The notes: generated by a model from the letters alone, not told the origin. A DNA stretch of 64,000 nucleotides from SAR86 cluster bacterium AG-390-O18 (GCA_003279605.1 QCHF01000002.1:509586-573585); one strand, 5' to 3'; counted from the first letter of the stretch, positions 47,135-55,398 are shown. Numbers and translations are program-made.

Positions 47135-48390
47135 TGAGCGAAAACACTATTGGAAAAAAAAGTCTTGAATGGGTAGATAGTAGATTTCCTGTTGTAGATC
47201 TATTCGAAAGGCATCTTTCAAAATATTATTCTCCTTCCAATATAAACATTTGGTATTTATTTGGCTTCCTTTTATTGATTGTTCTAGTAATGCAGATTTT
47301 AACCGGTTTGTGGTTAATGATGAATTATACCAATACAGCAGAAGGAGCATTTTCTTCTATTGAATACATCATGAGGGATGTAGATTATGGATGGCTTATT
47401 AGATACATGCATGCTGGAGGAGCATCAGCATTTTTTGCCTTGATTTATCTGCATATGTTTAGAGGCATGATGTATGGGTCTTACCAGAAACCTAGAGAAT
47501 TAATTTGGGTTGGTGGATGGTTCGTATATGTTCTCCTCTGTGCAGAAGGCTTTACAGGTTATGTTCTTCCTTGGGGGCAGATGTCATTCTGGGCAGCACA
47601 AGTAATTATATCTCTAGTAGGCTCTATACCTTACTTTGGAGAAGATCTTGCTATTTGGATCAGAGGTGATTACATAGTATCAGGAATTACTTTGTCGAGA
47701 CTTTTTGCTTTCCATGTAGTTTTATTACCAATTTTAATTATCGCAGTAGTTTTCTTTCATATTTTAGCGCTTCACGAAATTGGCTCAAATAATCCAGATG
47801 GCATTGATGTCAAGAAACACACAGACCAGGATGGTGTTCCTTTAGACGCTAAACCTTTTTTTCCTTATGACATCACACATGATTTCTATGCATTAGGAGT
47901 ATTTTTAATAATATTTTGTTCTGTAATATTTTTCTTCCCAGAAGGAGGAGGATACATCATCGAGTACGTTAACTATGAGCCTGCTAATCCACTTTCTACG
48001 CCAGCCCATATTGTACCTTCATGGTATTACACTCCATTTTATGCCATGCTCCGAGCTATAGATTTCCCACTATTTGGATTAACTGCTAAGTTTTTAGGCT
48101 TCGTTGTGATGGCTGCAGGAATTGCAATTTTTGCTGCTCTACCTTGGTTAGATAGAAGCCCAGTTAAGTCAATAAAGTATAAAGGTATTTACAGTAAAGC
48201 TTTTTTAACTGGATTTGTATTAAGTTTTTTTGTTCTAGCTTACCTTGGATCTGTTCCGCCTACTGAAACAAAAAATATGCTGGCTAAAGTATTTACCTTT
48301 ATCTATTTTGCATATTTTCTATTAATGCCCATTTACACAAAATTTGAGAAATGCAAACCCGTTCCAGAGCGTGTTGGAGATCTAGCTTGA
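47134..48390 (+). CDS. petB: Ubiquinol-cytochrome c reductase cytochrome b subunit
   Basis: Cytochrome b carries the two haems and both quinone sites of complex III. The 418 residues contain at least eight membrane helices. The haem-ligand histidines are visible in [22 protein letters not shown] and in the later [20 protein letters not shown] pairs. The quinol-site motif appears as PVKSI further on and as the [13 protein letters not shown]-like region near 270. It shares one base with petA. Its stop overlaps the TTG start of petC. Confidence 0.96.
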   Translation: MSENTIGKKSLEWVDSRFPVVDLFERHLSKYYSPSNINIWYLFGFLLLIVLVMQILTGLWLMMNYTNTAEGAFSSIEYIMRDVDYGWLIRYMHAGGASAFFALIYLHMFRGMMYGSYQKPRELIWVGGWFVYVLLCAEGFTGYVLPWGQMSFWAAQVIISLVGSIPYFGEDLAIWIRGDYIVSGITLSRLFAFHVVLLPILIIAVVFFHILALHEIGSNNPDGIDVKKHTDQDGVPLDAKPFFPYDITHDFYALGVFLIIFCSVIFFFPEGGGYIIEYVNYEPANPLSTPAHIVPSWYYTPFYAMLRAIDFPLFGLTAKFLGFVVMAAGIAIFAALPWLDRSPVKSIKYKGIYSKAFLTGFVLSFFVLAYLGSVPPTETKNMLAKVFTFIYFAYFLLMPIYTKFEKCKPVPERVGDLA

Positions 48391-49049
48391 AAAGCCTTTT
48401 TTATCTAGTAGCCATATTTTCTTCTCTCCTCATTTTTTCTGCCGGAGAATATCGATGTGGTTCAATAGAATGTGATAATTTTAAGTCAGATGTTTCAGAT
48501 AAAGCTTCATTACAAAGAGGATTATCTACTTATATGAATTATTGCTATGGCTGTCATTCCCTTAAGTATTCAAGATACAAAAGGATAGCCGAAGACTTAC
48601 TTATTCCATTAGAAATGTATGAAAACAATTTAATTTTTGATGGTTCAAAAATAGGCGAACTTATGGAGATAAGTCTGACAAAAGAAGACGCAGTAAATTG
48701 GCTTGGAGCTTATCCTCCTGACCTGACATTGGAGGCGAGATTAAGAAGGCCTGATTGGATATATACTTATTTAAGAAATTATTATCCTGATTCTTCAAGA
48801 CCATATGGAGTAAACAATAGGGTCTATCAAAATGTAAACATGCCTCACGTTTTAGAAGACATGCAAAATACTCTTCCTAAAAATCAGTACGATCAAGTTA
48901 TATATGATTTAACTAATTTTATGACATATGTAGCAGACCCTTCCGCAGAACAACGTAAAAGAATTGGTACTTATGTGCTACTTTTTTTGATAATTTTTAC
49001 AGCTTTTGCTTATATGACATATAAAGAATTTAAAAAAGATTTAAAATAG
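48387..49049 (+). CDS. petC: Ubiquinol-cytochrome c reductase cytochrome c1 subunit
   Basis: Cytochrome c1 passes electrons from the Rieske protein to soluble cytochrome c in the periplasm. I place the start at the TTG 48387 (220 residues). It overlaps the petB stop as TTGA, has GGAG about 7 bases upstream, and gives a clean signal peptide ([18 protein letters not shown]). An in-frame ATG at 48351 would put an unlikely basic stretch ahead of it. The haem site is CYGCH, the axial Met lies in [10 protein letters not shown], and a C-terminal membrane anchor ([18 protein letters not shown]) ends the protein. sspA follows after 4 bases. Confidence 0.93.
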   Translation: MKSLFYLVAIFSSLLIFSAGEYRCGSIECDNFKSDVSDKASLQRGLSTYMNYCYGCHSLKYSRYKRIAEDLLIPLEMYENNLIFDGSKIGELMEISLTKEDAVNWLGAYPPDLTLEARLRRPDWIYTYLRNYYPDSSRPYGVNNRVYQNVNMPHVLEDMQNTLPKNQYDQVIYDLTNFMTYVADPSAEQRKRIGTYVLLFLIIFTAFAYMTYKEFKKDLK

Positions 49050-49053
49050 TATT

Positions 49054-49686
49054 ATGAGTATTCTAAGCAATAGGTCCGCTATGGTTTTGTTCCATGATGA
49101 TATTGGGCACAGATCTCAAAAAGTCAGAATAGTAATTGCTGAAAAAGGGATAACTTGCAATTTGGAGGTGCTCAGTAAAGATGATCTACCTAAGGATATT
49201 TTAGAGGTAAATCCTGATGGACATTTACCTCTTTTGATAGACAGAGAACTCTCCTTATATCACTCTGGTTTAATAGTTGAATATCTTGATGAAAGATTTC
49301 CTCATCCACCTCTTTTACCTGTTTATCCCGTTTCAAGAGCTCAATTTAGATTAATCCTCCAAAGAATTGAAAAGGACTGGGCTGAAAATTTAGATGTCCT
49401 TGAAAATACAAATTCTTCAAAACCTCAACTTACAAAAGCAAGAAACGACCTACAAAAAAATATTTCAAACTCTTTGGCGATGTTTGATAATAAAAGATTC
49501 TTCAGAAACGATGAGTTTTCGGTTTTAGATGCTGTAATCGTTCCAATTCTTTTAAGGCTTGATCATCATCAAATTAAAATTCCTAACAATAAAGCATCAA
49601 AACCTCTTTTTGATTACATTGAAAGGATGCAGGACTTACCTAGCGTCAAAGACAGTTTTACTTCTTTAGAAATAGAATTGCTTTAA
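49054..49686 (+). CDS. sspA: Stringent starvation protein A
   Basis: SspA is a glutathione-transferase-like protein that binds RNA polymerase and alters promoter choice in starvation in E. coli. The 210 residues match its length (212). They show the N-terminal thioredoxin-like part with MVLFHDDIGHRSQKVRIV, NPDGHLPLLIDRELSLYHS and YLDERFPHPPLLP, and an all-helical C-terminal domain. The active-site Ser/Cys of true transferases is not in place, as expected for SspA. In E. coli it lies in rplM-rpsI-sspA-sspB; here petABC intervenes and sspB is absent. It converges with lpoA across 5 bases. Confidence 0.92.
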   Translation: MSILSNRSAMVLFHDDIGHRSQKVRIVIAEKGITCNLEVLSKDDLPKDILEVNPDGHLPLLIDRELSLYHSGLIVEYLDERFPHPPLLPVYPVSRAQFRLILQRIEKDWAENLDVLENTNSSKPQLTKARNDLQKNISNSLAMFDNKRFFRNDEFSVLDAVIVPILLRLDHHQIKIPNNKASKPLFDYIERMQDLPSVKDSFTSLEIELL

Positions 49687-49691
49687 TTTTA

Positions 49692-50750
49692 TTAAAAACC
49701 AATTTTTTCTGGCTTAATAAAAATTTGATTCTCCTCCTTGGAGTATTCACCTAGTAGCCCATTAAACCTAGCATTGATCCCTCTACCAAAAAACAATAGC
49801 AAATCAAACCCTAAAGAATAGAAAAGCTTTTCTTGAATTTGTTTTTTTGAAAACTCATCATCAAATAAAAAGTTATTGCTCAACAAGATGGGATGTTCTA
49901 AGCCTTTTAAATTAGAATTAAATTCCTTTTTTGAAAATCTCCATAGATCAAGTTGGCCAGGTAAGGTATAAACCTCAGGCTCAAAAATTAAGTTGAAATT
50001 AATTGCAGGGATAATTCTCTCCGCTGAAATTTCCTTTGTATCAATAATAATTTTTTTTATATCTTTCCTGAACCTTGGAGTTTGGTAAATTCTATTTTGA
50101 GTTATTCTTTCTAACTCTCTTTTTCTGTCAGAACTTTTATTAATTTCAAAAAGGAGTGAAATTTTCTTTTCAATGTTTAACTTATTCTTGATTAAAATAT
50201 AATTTTTTGCCTTTAATTCTCCATCCGTTAAAACTACTGATTCTTCCGGAAGAATGTCAGGATCAGAGCTGTAAAGATAGTCTATATAGCCATAGAATGG
50301 ATCTATAATATTTAAATCTAATTTAACCTTTTCTTTTAATCCGATGACTACCAAAATATTGTTATTATTTTTTAAATTACATTCATTTAAAATATCAACT
50401 AAGTTGTTGTTAAGGTAAATTAGTTTTTTTGTTTTAGAGGATAGTTTTGAGCAATCAAAAGATTTTTCTTTAGAAAAATCTATAAAATTAATAGCAGCAT
50501 TTCTTTTCTGTCTTTCTTCTAAAAAAAAGTAGCCATTTTTGATTCCTTCCAAAAAGGATTTCTGAATAGCATTTTTATCTTCATAAAAAATAATATCTAT
50601 ATTTGAGATTAATCGAGATGAACTCAGTTTGAGATCTTTACTTTTAAATACTTCAGCACCATCTTCTTTTTTCGAGTATTCATTGCTAGTTAAAGTGCAG
50701 CAAGTTAGGATGAAAACCAAGACAACATGAGAGATTATTTTTTTTAACAT
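49692..50750 (-). CDS. lpoA: Shortened LpoA-like lipoprotein (PBP1A activator family)
   Basis: 352 residues starting with a lipoprotein signal peptide (HVVLVFILTC lipobox). The C-terminal half resembles the LpoA (YraM) periplasmic-binding-like domain. It has RFRKDIKKIIIDTKEI, a PAINFNLIFEPEVYTL stretch and an end LFYSLGFDLLLFF...NGLLGEYS where E. coli LpoA reads ALGFDAYRL...LSGATGQLS. E. coli LpoA has 678 residues, with an N-terminal TPR-like domain that this protein lacks. In E. coli it activates PBP1A from the outer membrane. The neighbour rsmI diverges from it, as yraL and yraM do in E. coli. I chose the ATG at 50750, which overlaps the rsmI start. Confidence 0.72.
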   Translation of the reverse strand: MLKKIISHVVLVFILTCCTLTSNEYSKKEDGAEVFKSKDLKLSSSRLISNIDIIFYEDKNAIQKSFLEGIKNGYFFLEERQKRNAAINFIDFSKEKSFDCSKLSSKTKKLIYLNNNLVDILNECNLKNNNNILVVIGLKEKVKLDLNIIDPFYGYIDYLYSSDPDILPEESVVLTDGELKAKNYILIKNKLNIEKKISLLFEINKSSDRKRELERITQNRIYQTPRFRKDIKKIIIDTKEISAERIIPAINFNLIFEPEVYTLPGQLDLWRFSKKEFNSNLKGLEHPILLSNNFLFDDEFSKKQIQEKLFYSLGFDLLLFFGRGINARFNGLLGEYSKEENQIFIKPEKIGF

Positions 50751-51573
50751 GATAGGAACATTATATTTAGTTGCCACACCAATTGGTAATTTAGAGGATA
50801 TAACTTTAAGAGCAATTAGAATACTTAATGAGTCAAGCATTGTCCTTGCGGAAGATACAAGAAATTCAAAAAAACTTTTTTTAGCGCATAAAATTTCCAG
50901 TAAGTTGGTTTCTTATAATGACTTTTCATCTCAAACAAAAATTTCTTCGATAATAAAATACCTCAAAGATGGAAAAACCATTTCTTTGATTTCTGATGCT
51001 GGAACACCTTTAGTCTCAGATCCAGGACATGAATTGGTTTCACAAGTTATCAGCGAGAAAATCAATGTTGAAAGTATTCCAGGCCCTTCTTCAGTAATCT
51101 CAGGATTAATTACTTCTGGATTTAAGAATAATAAATTTATCTTTGAAGGATTTTTACCAAAAAAATCTAGTGAATTGAAATCATTGCTTTCAACATGCAA
51201 TTATGAAACTAAGACAATTATCTTCTTTGAATCCCCTTACAGAATAAAAAAAACTTTAAAAGTCATGGGAGATGTTCTTGGTAAAAATAGAAGAATTAGT
51301 ATTGCTCGTGAAATGACTAAAATGCATGAAACAATTCTAAGAGGCACAATCGAAGAGATGAACCGCATAGCAGATGTGGATTCCAATCTTCCTAGAGGTG
51401 AAATTGTAATTATTTTAGAAGGATCTGATAAGAAAAGCGATGACATTGACAAAAAATTGGATTATTTACATGCATCATTATCAAATGATCTTTCTTTGAA
51501 ACAATTTTCAAAGATTTTTTCAAAAATTTCGAAACAAAGCGCAAAAGAAATTTACAACAAATATAAAGAATAA
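50749..51573 (+). CDS. rsmI: 16S rRNA (cytidine-2'-O) methyltransferase RsmI
   Basis: RsmI 2'-O-methylates C1402 in the decoding centre of 16S rRNA. The 274 residues are of the tetrapyrrole-methylase fold: GTLYLVATPIGNLEDITLRA at the N-terminus, ILNESSIVLAEDTRNSKKL, SLISDAGTPLVSDPGHELV, IPGPSSVISGLITSG and FEGFLPKK. The ATG at 50749 overlaps the lpoA start codon (CATG shared by both strands), and no Shine-Dalgarno sequence precedes it. The RNase P RNA gene follows directly and its promoter lies in the end of this gene. Confidence 0.95.
   Translation: MIGTLYLVATPIGNLEDITLRAIRILNESSIVLAEDTRNSKKLFLAHKISSKLVSYNDFSSQTKISSIIKYLKDGKTISLISDAGTPLVSDPGHELVSQVISEKINVESIPGPSSVISGLITSGFKNNKFIFEGFLPKKSSELKSLLSTCNYETKTIIFFESPYRIKKTLKVMGDVLGKNRRISIAREMTKMHETILRGTIEEMNRIADVDSNLPRGEIVIILEGSDKKSDDIDKKLDYLHASLSNDLSLKQFSKIFSKISKQSAKEIYNKYKE
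50760..50789 (-). promoter_or_regulatory. Candidate lpoA promoter inside the rsmI coding region
   Basis: On the minus strand, a perfect TATAAT (50765-50760) lies 9 bases before the lpoA ATG, with TTACCA (50789-50784) 18 bases upstream of it. Transcription would begin about two bases before the start codon, so the lpoA mRNA would be nearly leaderless. The element lies wholly within the first codons of rsmI. Confidence 0.45.
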
Positions 51574-51580
51574 GTATAAT
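51551..51580 (+). promoter_or_regulatory. Promoter of rnpB
   Basis: TTTACA (51551-51556), an 18-base spacer and a perfect TATAAT (51575-51580). The predicted start at about 51587 is exactly the expected 5' end of the RNase P RNA. The -35 box lies inside the last codons of rsmI and the -10 box just after its stop. Confidence 0.75.
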
Positions 51581-51586
51581 TCCCGC

Positions 51587-51927
51587 GAGCTGACCGAGTA
51601 ATCGCTGCATTGCAGAGGAAAGTCCGGGCTCCATAGGAAAAAGTGCCAGGTAACTCCTGGAGGTAGGTTTTAAAAACTTACCATGGAAAGTGCAACAGAA
51701 AATAAACCGCCTTAGGGTAAGGTTGAAAAGGTGAGGTAAGAGCTCACCGTGTTCTTTGGTAACAAAGAACAGCTAGGTAAACCCCACTTGGAGCAAGGCC
51801 AAATAGAGATTTTATAATGTTTTCCGCATTGAATCTGGGTAGGCCGCTAGAGATTCATGGCGACATGAGTTCGAGATGAATGATTACTTCAAACAGAACC
51901 CGGCTTATGAGTCAGCTCAATCCACCT
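51587..51927 (+). ncRNA. rnpB: RNase P RNA, bacterial type A
   Basis: Catalytic RNA of RNase P, which trims tRNA 5' ends. P1 is GAGCTGAC (51587-51594) with GTCAGCTC (51911-51918). P2 is GAGTAATC (51596-51603) with GATTACTT (51882-51889). The conserved P4 strands are AGGAAAGTCCGGGCTCC near 51616 and ACAGAACCCGGCTTAT near 51894. TAAACCCCACTTGGAGCAAG and AGGCCAAATAG follow the type A consensus, and GGTAGGCCGC carries the GGU that pairs with tRNA CCA. It is about 340 bases against 377 in E. coli. Most of the loss is at P3, reduced to a 4-bp hairpin at 51605-51615. Confidence 0.95.
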
Positions 51928-51973
51928 AAGCAGCCTTTATTTCAGTGTAAAAATCTGTTTTTAGGGGGCTTTT
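51928..51973 (+). terminator. Probable rnpB terminator
   Basis: AAGC (51928-51931) pairs with GCTT (51968-51971), and CC (51934-51935) can pair with GG near 51964, flanking an inner AAAAA/TTTTT hairpin (51949-51962). A short T run ends at 51973. The stem is imperfect, so this is a moderate call, but it sits where the mature RNA should end. Confidence 0.4.
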
Positions 51974-51990
51974 ATATATTTACAATCTTC

Positions 51991-52030
51991 TAAAAGTGTG
52001 TAAAAGTGTGTAAAAGTATACGTTAGTGTA
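51991..52030 (+). promoter_or_regulatory. MraZ box: four in-phase 10-bp repeats
   Basis: TAAAAGTGTG, TAAAAGTGTG, TAAAAGTATA and CGTTAGTGTA follow each other without a gap. All four keep AGT(G/A)T at the same offset, starting at 51995, 52005, 52015 and 52025. They lie 19-58 bases before mraZ. E. coli MraZ binds TGGGN repeats at the same 10-bp pitch, and the Mollicute box is AAAGTG(T/G) at 10-bp pitch, so this is probably the autoregulatory site of the division cluster. A possible -10 box TATACG (52017-52022) lies within it. Confidence 0.75.
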
Positions 52031-52048
52031 ACTTTTTGGGACTACTTT

Positions 52049-52525
52049 ATGGCTGGACTTTATGGGTTTAGCAGTCTTTCCTTAGACACAAAGGGAAGAA
52101 TTGTTATACCTGCAAGATACAAAGATTTGTTGAAGGAAATGGCTTCAGGGTCGATTATTATTACTCGAGACCCCCAATATCCATCACTCTTGATTTATCC
52201 AGGAGCATTATGGAAGAAAATTTCTGATGCCTTTGAAAATCTATCTGGCCTAAATCCAAAAATTAGATCTTTACAGTGGAATTTCCTTGGAAATGCTCAT
52301 GCAATTGATTTTGAAGTTTCAGAAAGAATGACTCTTCTTATTCCTCAATCCCTTAGAAATTACAGTCAAATTAAAGAAAAAACTAAAGTTGTTCTCATTG
52401 GTATGGGCCAAAAACTAGAACTATGGAGCGAAAAAAACTGGAAACTTAAAGAAGAGGGGAAAAATATTAAAGGTGAAAGACTAGAAATTGAACTTCCTAG
52501 TGAAGTTCAGGAGATCCCATTTTGA
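52049..52525 (+). CDS. mraZ: Transcriptional regulator MraZ
   Basis: MraZ is a ring-forming, AbrB-like DNA-binding protein that represses the division and cell-wall cluster, including its own gene. The 158 residues match E. coli (152). The first DNA-binding motif is intact (LSLDTKGRIVIPARYKDLL). The second, usually DxxGR, reads EVSERMTLLIPQSLRNY, so the repeat is degenerate but LIP-xxLR is kept. It is preceded by four in-phase direct repeats. Its stop overlaps the rsmH TTG start as TTGA. Confidence 0.93.
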   Translation: MAGLYGFSSLSLDTKGRIVIPARYKDLLKEMASGSIIITRDPQYPSLLIYPGALWKKISDAFENLSGLNPKIRSLQWNFLGNAHAIDFEVSERMTLLIPQSLRNYSQIKEKTKVVLIGMGQKLELWSEKNWKLKEEGKNIKGERLEIELPSEVQEIPF

Positions 52526-53394
52526 ATTATTCTCATGAACCAGTTTTATTGAAAGAGACTTTAAAGAATCTCATTTATGATAAAAGCGGTTCATACCTTG
52601 ACTGTACCTTTGGCTTAGGAGGACACTCAAAAAAAATTCTAGAAAATCTTAATTCGGATGGACATCTTTACTCAATTGACAAGGATAAAGAGGTCAAAGA
52701 TTATGCAAATCTTATCAAGGATGAGAGATTTAAATTCCAAACATCAACTTTTTCAAACATCTCAAGCCTATTTTCAAAAAACACTATGAGTGGCGTTCTT
52801 TTTGATTTAGGGGTCTCATCTCTTCAATTAGATAAGCCGGAAAGAGGTTTTAGCTTTATGCGAGAGGGTGAATTAGATATGAGATTTGATAATAGTTCAG
52901 GAATATCTGCTAAAGAATGGATAAACACTGCATCAGAAAAGGAACTTGCTGACGTTTTTTATTTTCTTGGAGAGGAAAGAAAATCGAGACAGTTTGCAAA
53001 AAAAATCATCCAGGCAAGGAAAGGAAAAGATATTTTTTCTACAAAAAATCTGGCAGAGCTTTTCAAACCAAAAGGGTTTCAAAAAAAACATCCAGCCACA
53101 AACATTTTTAGAGGTATAAGAATCTTAATTAATAATGAATTTGAGGAATTAAAAGAAGGCCTAATTTCAGCAATAAAAGTTCTAAAAGATAGGGGTGTTT
53201 TAGCTGTTATTAGCTTCCATTCAGCCGAAGATAGAATAGTCAAAAACTTTTTCAAGAAAGATTACAAAATTTTTTTTGAAGGCATTAACTTGAAAAACAT
53301 AAATAAAATAAAGCCATCGAAGGAAGAGAAATTATCTAACCCTCGATCTAGAAGTGCAATTTTAAGAATTGGAGAAATAGAATATGTCTCTTAA
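52522..53394 (+). CDS. rsmH: 16S rRNA (cytosine(1402)-N4)-methyltransferase RsmH (MraW)
   Basis: RsmH adds the N4 methyl to C1402 of 16S rRNA, the same base that RsmI, encoded 1 kb upstream, methylates on its ribose. The 290 residues begin with the typical NYSHEPVLLKETL. They show the SAM motif YLDCTFGLGGHSKKIL, GVLFDLGVSSLQLDKPERGFS, MRFDNSSGISA and SFHSAEDRIVKNFF. The start is a TTG overlapping the mraZ stop. It overlaps ftsL by 11 bases. Confidence 0.95.
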   Translation: MNYSHEPVLLKETLKNLIYDKSGSYLDCTFGLGGHSKKILENLNSDGHLYSIDKDKEVKDYANLIKDERFKFQTSTFSNISSLFSKNTMSGVLFDLGVSSLQLDKPERGFSFMREGELDMRFDNSSGISAKEWINTASEKELADVFYFLGEERKSRQFAKKIIQARKGKDIFSTKNLAELFKPKGFQKKHPATNIFRGIRILINNEFEELKEGLISAIKVLKDRGVLAVISFHSAEDRIVKNFFKKDYKIFFEGINLKNINKIKPSKEEKLSNPRSRSAILRIGEIEYVS

Positions 53395-53653
53395 ATACAT
53401 ATCATTTCTTTCTCTTTTACTTATCTTAACTTTAGTTTTGTTTGTTTACTTACAACTGGATTTTAATATTAAAAAAACAAACTCAGATATTTACAAGCTG
53501 ACAAAAGCATTTAATTATGAATTAGATGAGAATTTATCTTTAGGCAGTAGAATACAATTAAAAAAATCTCTCAAAGAGGCTTATGAGAATTCTTCGCAAA
53601 GCCTTTCCATGACTAGACCTGATGAGATATTAAATATTGAGGTTGCAAATTGA
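53384..53653 (+). CDS. ftsL: Cell division protein FtsL
   Basis: FtsL is a small bitopic protein that forms the FtsQLB complex and activates FtsWI. The 89 residues have one membrane helix (about 4-24) followed by a short periplasmic region with heptad-like hydrophobics (DFNIKKTNSDIYKLTKAFNYEL). FtsL sequences are poorly conserved, so the call rests on size, topology and position right after rsmH. E. coli FtsL has 121 residues. Its stop overlaps the ftsQ TTG start as TTGA. Confidence 0.85.
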   Translation: MSLKYISFLSLLLILTLVLFVYLQLDFNIKKTNSDIYKLTKAFNYELDENLSLGSRIQLKKSLKEAYENSSQSLSMTRPDEILNIEVAN

Positions 53654-54150
53654 ATATAAGGCTCGATATAAAAATATTTTTCCTTTTTTCATTAGTCTCA
53701 CTTAGTAGTTATGCACTAGCTTCTTCCTTTGCCGGTTTAAATACACAAGAAAAAGAGTTTAAAAAAATACCTCATTTTTACTTAAATGGTGTTGAAGTTA
53801 TTTCCCAAAACGGTGAATTAATCTTATTAGATGATAATTATTCTTTAGCTTTGGTTAATTTATTAATTGATGGCAAAGAACCTTTGGGATTGATGAATAA
53901 TTACTACGAAATCCAAGAAGTCTTATTACTGAAGGATCTTCATATTAAAGAACTAGAATATAAGAAATTCGGACAAATAAAAATTCAAACGGCAGGTAAT
54001 GAATTTATTAAATTTCAAGATTTTCAACTTTCTGACCAACTAATAACTTTGAAATTATTTTTTCAGAGTAAAGAATCACAAAATTTATTAAGAAACTTTA
54101 AAACCATAGATTTGAGACATAAAAATAAATTAGCAATTGGATATTATTAA
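53650..54150 (+). CDS. ftsQ: Minimal FtsQ: membrane helix and beta domain, no recognisable POTRA domain
   Basis: 166 residues: an N-terminal membrane helix (about 8-26), then a region that fits the FtsQ beta domain. The end IDLRHKNKLAIGYY matches the FtsQ C-terminus (E. coli VDLRYDSGAAVGW). GVEVISQNGELILLDDN matches the strand that opens the beta domain (VxxxGxVF). In E. coli FtsQ (276 residues) a POTRA domain of about 70 residues lies between helix and beta domain; here only about 20 residues do. The gene stands between ftsL and ftsA and shares one base with ftsA, as ftsQ does elsewhere. FtsQ links FtsL/FtsB to the early divisome. Confidence 0.75.
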   Translation: MNIRLDIKIFFLFSLVSLSSYALASSFAGLNTQEKEFKKIPHFYLNGVEVISQNGELILLDDNYSLALVNLLIDGKEPLGLMNNYYEIQEVLLLKDLHIKELEYKKFGQIKIQTAGNEFIKFQDFQLSDQLITLKLFFQSKESQNLLRNFKTIDLRHKNKLAIGYY

Positions 54151-55379
54151 TGGCAAATAATAATAAAAATAATTTAAGAGTTGGAATAGATATAGGAACT
54201 TCTAAAGTTGTTTGCATAATTGCAGAAAATACCTTGGAAGGCATAAACGTATTGGGCTTAGGTATTCAAAATTCAATAGGTCTTCGAGATGGAGTCATTG
54301 TAGATATTGAATCAACAGTAGCTGCTGTCAAAGAGGCAGTTTCTAAAGCTGAGCTTATGTCAGGTAGGCAGGTTACAAAAGCTTTCGTAGGAATTTCAGG
54401 TGGTAGTGTTAATGGCTTAAATTCCTCTGGAGCCGTACCAATTAAAGATAGAAAAGTAAAAATGAGTGAGGTAGAAAAGGTTATGTCTACTGCTCAAGCT
54501 CAAAGAATTCCAGAGGGCTACGAGCTTTTACATGCTTTGCCAAGAGAATTCATCATTGATAATCAATCTGGAGTCAAAGCACCATTAGGTATGGCAGGAG
54601 TAAGGCTTGAAGCTCACGTACATTTAGTTTCTTGTCTTAAGAATTCTGCAACAAATATTGGATCTTGCATGAAAATATGTGGAATAGACGTTCAAAAATA
54701 CGTATTGGAACAACTTGCTTCTAGCCATTCAGTTCTCACAGATGATCAAAAGAAATTAGGTGTTTGTCTTATTGATATTGGCGGCGGAACTTCTGACGTA
54801 GCAATTTTTTCAGATGGAGCAATTAGTCATACAGTCAATGTTCCAATTGCTGGAACACATGTTACTAATGATATTGCAAGGGCAATTCAAACTTCGATTC
54901 AAAATGCGGAAGATATTAAAAAGAAACATGGTTGTGCCTGGAGTGAATTAGCAGATTCCGATGAAATGATAACTACTCAATCAATAAACGGTAGAGAAAA
55001 TCAATCATTCTCAAGACATGGTCTTTCGACCGTCATCGAAGAAAGATATCAAGAAATTTTTCAAATTATTAAGCAAAGAATGGGAAATATAAATCTAGCT
55101 CAAGCAATACCTGCAGGAATAGTGTTGACCGGAGGTGCATCAAGAATAGAGGGTATTTCTCAATTAGCTGAGGCAATATTTCAAGCTCCTGTTAGAGTTG
55201 GAAAACCTCAGGGATTAATTGGGTTAAGCGATATTTTATCAAATCCAATATATTCCACAGCTGTTGGATTAATTTTATTTGCTCAAAAGGAACAGGAAGA
55301 AGATTATATGGATTTTGCAATGTTAAACGAAAAAGGCCTGATAAATAAAGCCTTTAGATGGATACAGAATACTTTTTAA
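54150..55379 (+). CDS. ftsA: Cell division protein FtsA
   Basis: FtsA is an actin-like protein that tethers FtsZ filaments to the membrane and recruits later division proteins. The 409 residues have RVGIDIGTSKVVCIIAE, the FtsA-specific 1C subdomain (about 85-165: MSEVEKVMSTAQAQRIPEGY, MAGVRLEAHVHLVS), IDIGGGTSDVAIF and GIVLTGGASRIEGI. The last 13 residues (NKAFRWIQNTF end) form the amphipathic membrane helix. It shares one base with ftsQ and precedes ftsZ by 19. Confidence 0.96.
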   Translation: MANNNKNNLRVGIDIGTSKVVCIIAENTLEGINVLGLGIQNSIGLRDGVIVDIESTVAAVKEAVSKAELMSGRQVTKAFVGISGGSVNGLNSSGAVPIKDRKVKMSEVEKVMSTAQAQRIPEGYELLHALPREFIIDNQSGVKAPLGMAGVRLEAHVHLVSCLKNSATNIGSCMKICGIDVQKYVLEQLASSHSVLTDDQKKLGVCLIDIGGGTSDVAIFSDGAISHTVNVPIAGTHVTNDIARAIQTSIQNAEDIKKKHGCAWSELADSDEMITTQSINGRENQSFSRHGLSTVIEERYQEIFQIIKQRMGNINLAQAIPAGIVLTGGASRIEGISQLAEAIFQAPVRVGKPQGLIGLSDILSNPIYSTAVGLILFAQKEQEEDYMDFAMLNEKGLINKAFRWIQNTF

Positions 55380-55398
55380 CTTTATTTTAGGAGGAGTT

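Noticed and set aside
48351-48386. ATG at 48351 as the petC start
   Set aside because: It would add twelve residues before the signal peptide and overlap petB by 40 bases. The TTG at 48387 has a ribosome site and the TTGA junction seen in other genes here.
51991-52030. Tandem repeats as a CRISPR or microsatellite
   Set aside because: Only four 10-base units with no spacers, placed directly before mraZ with a helical pitch. A regulator site explains them better.
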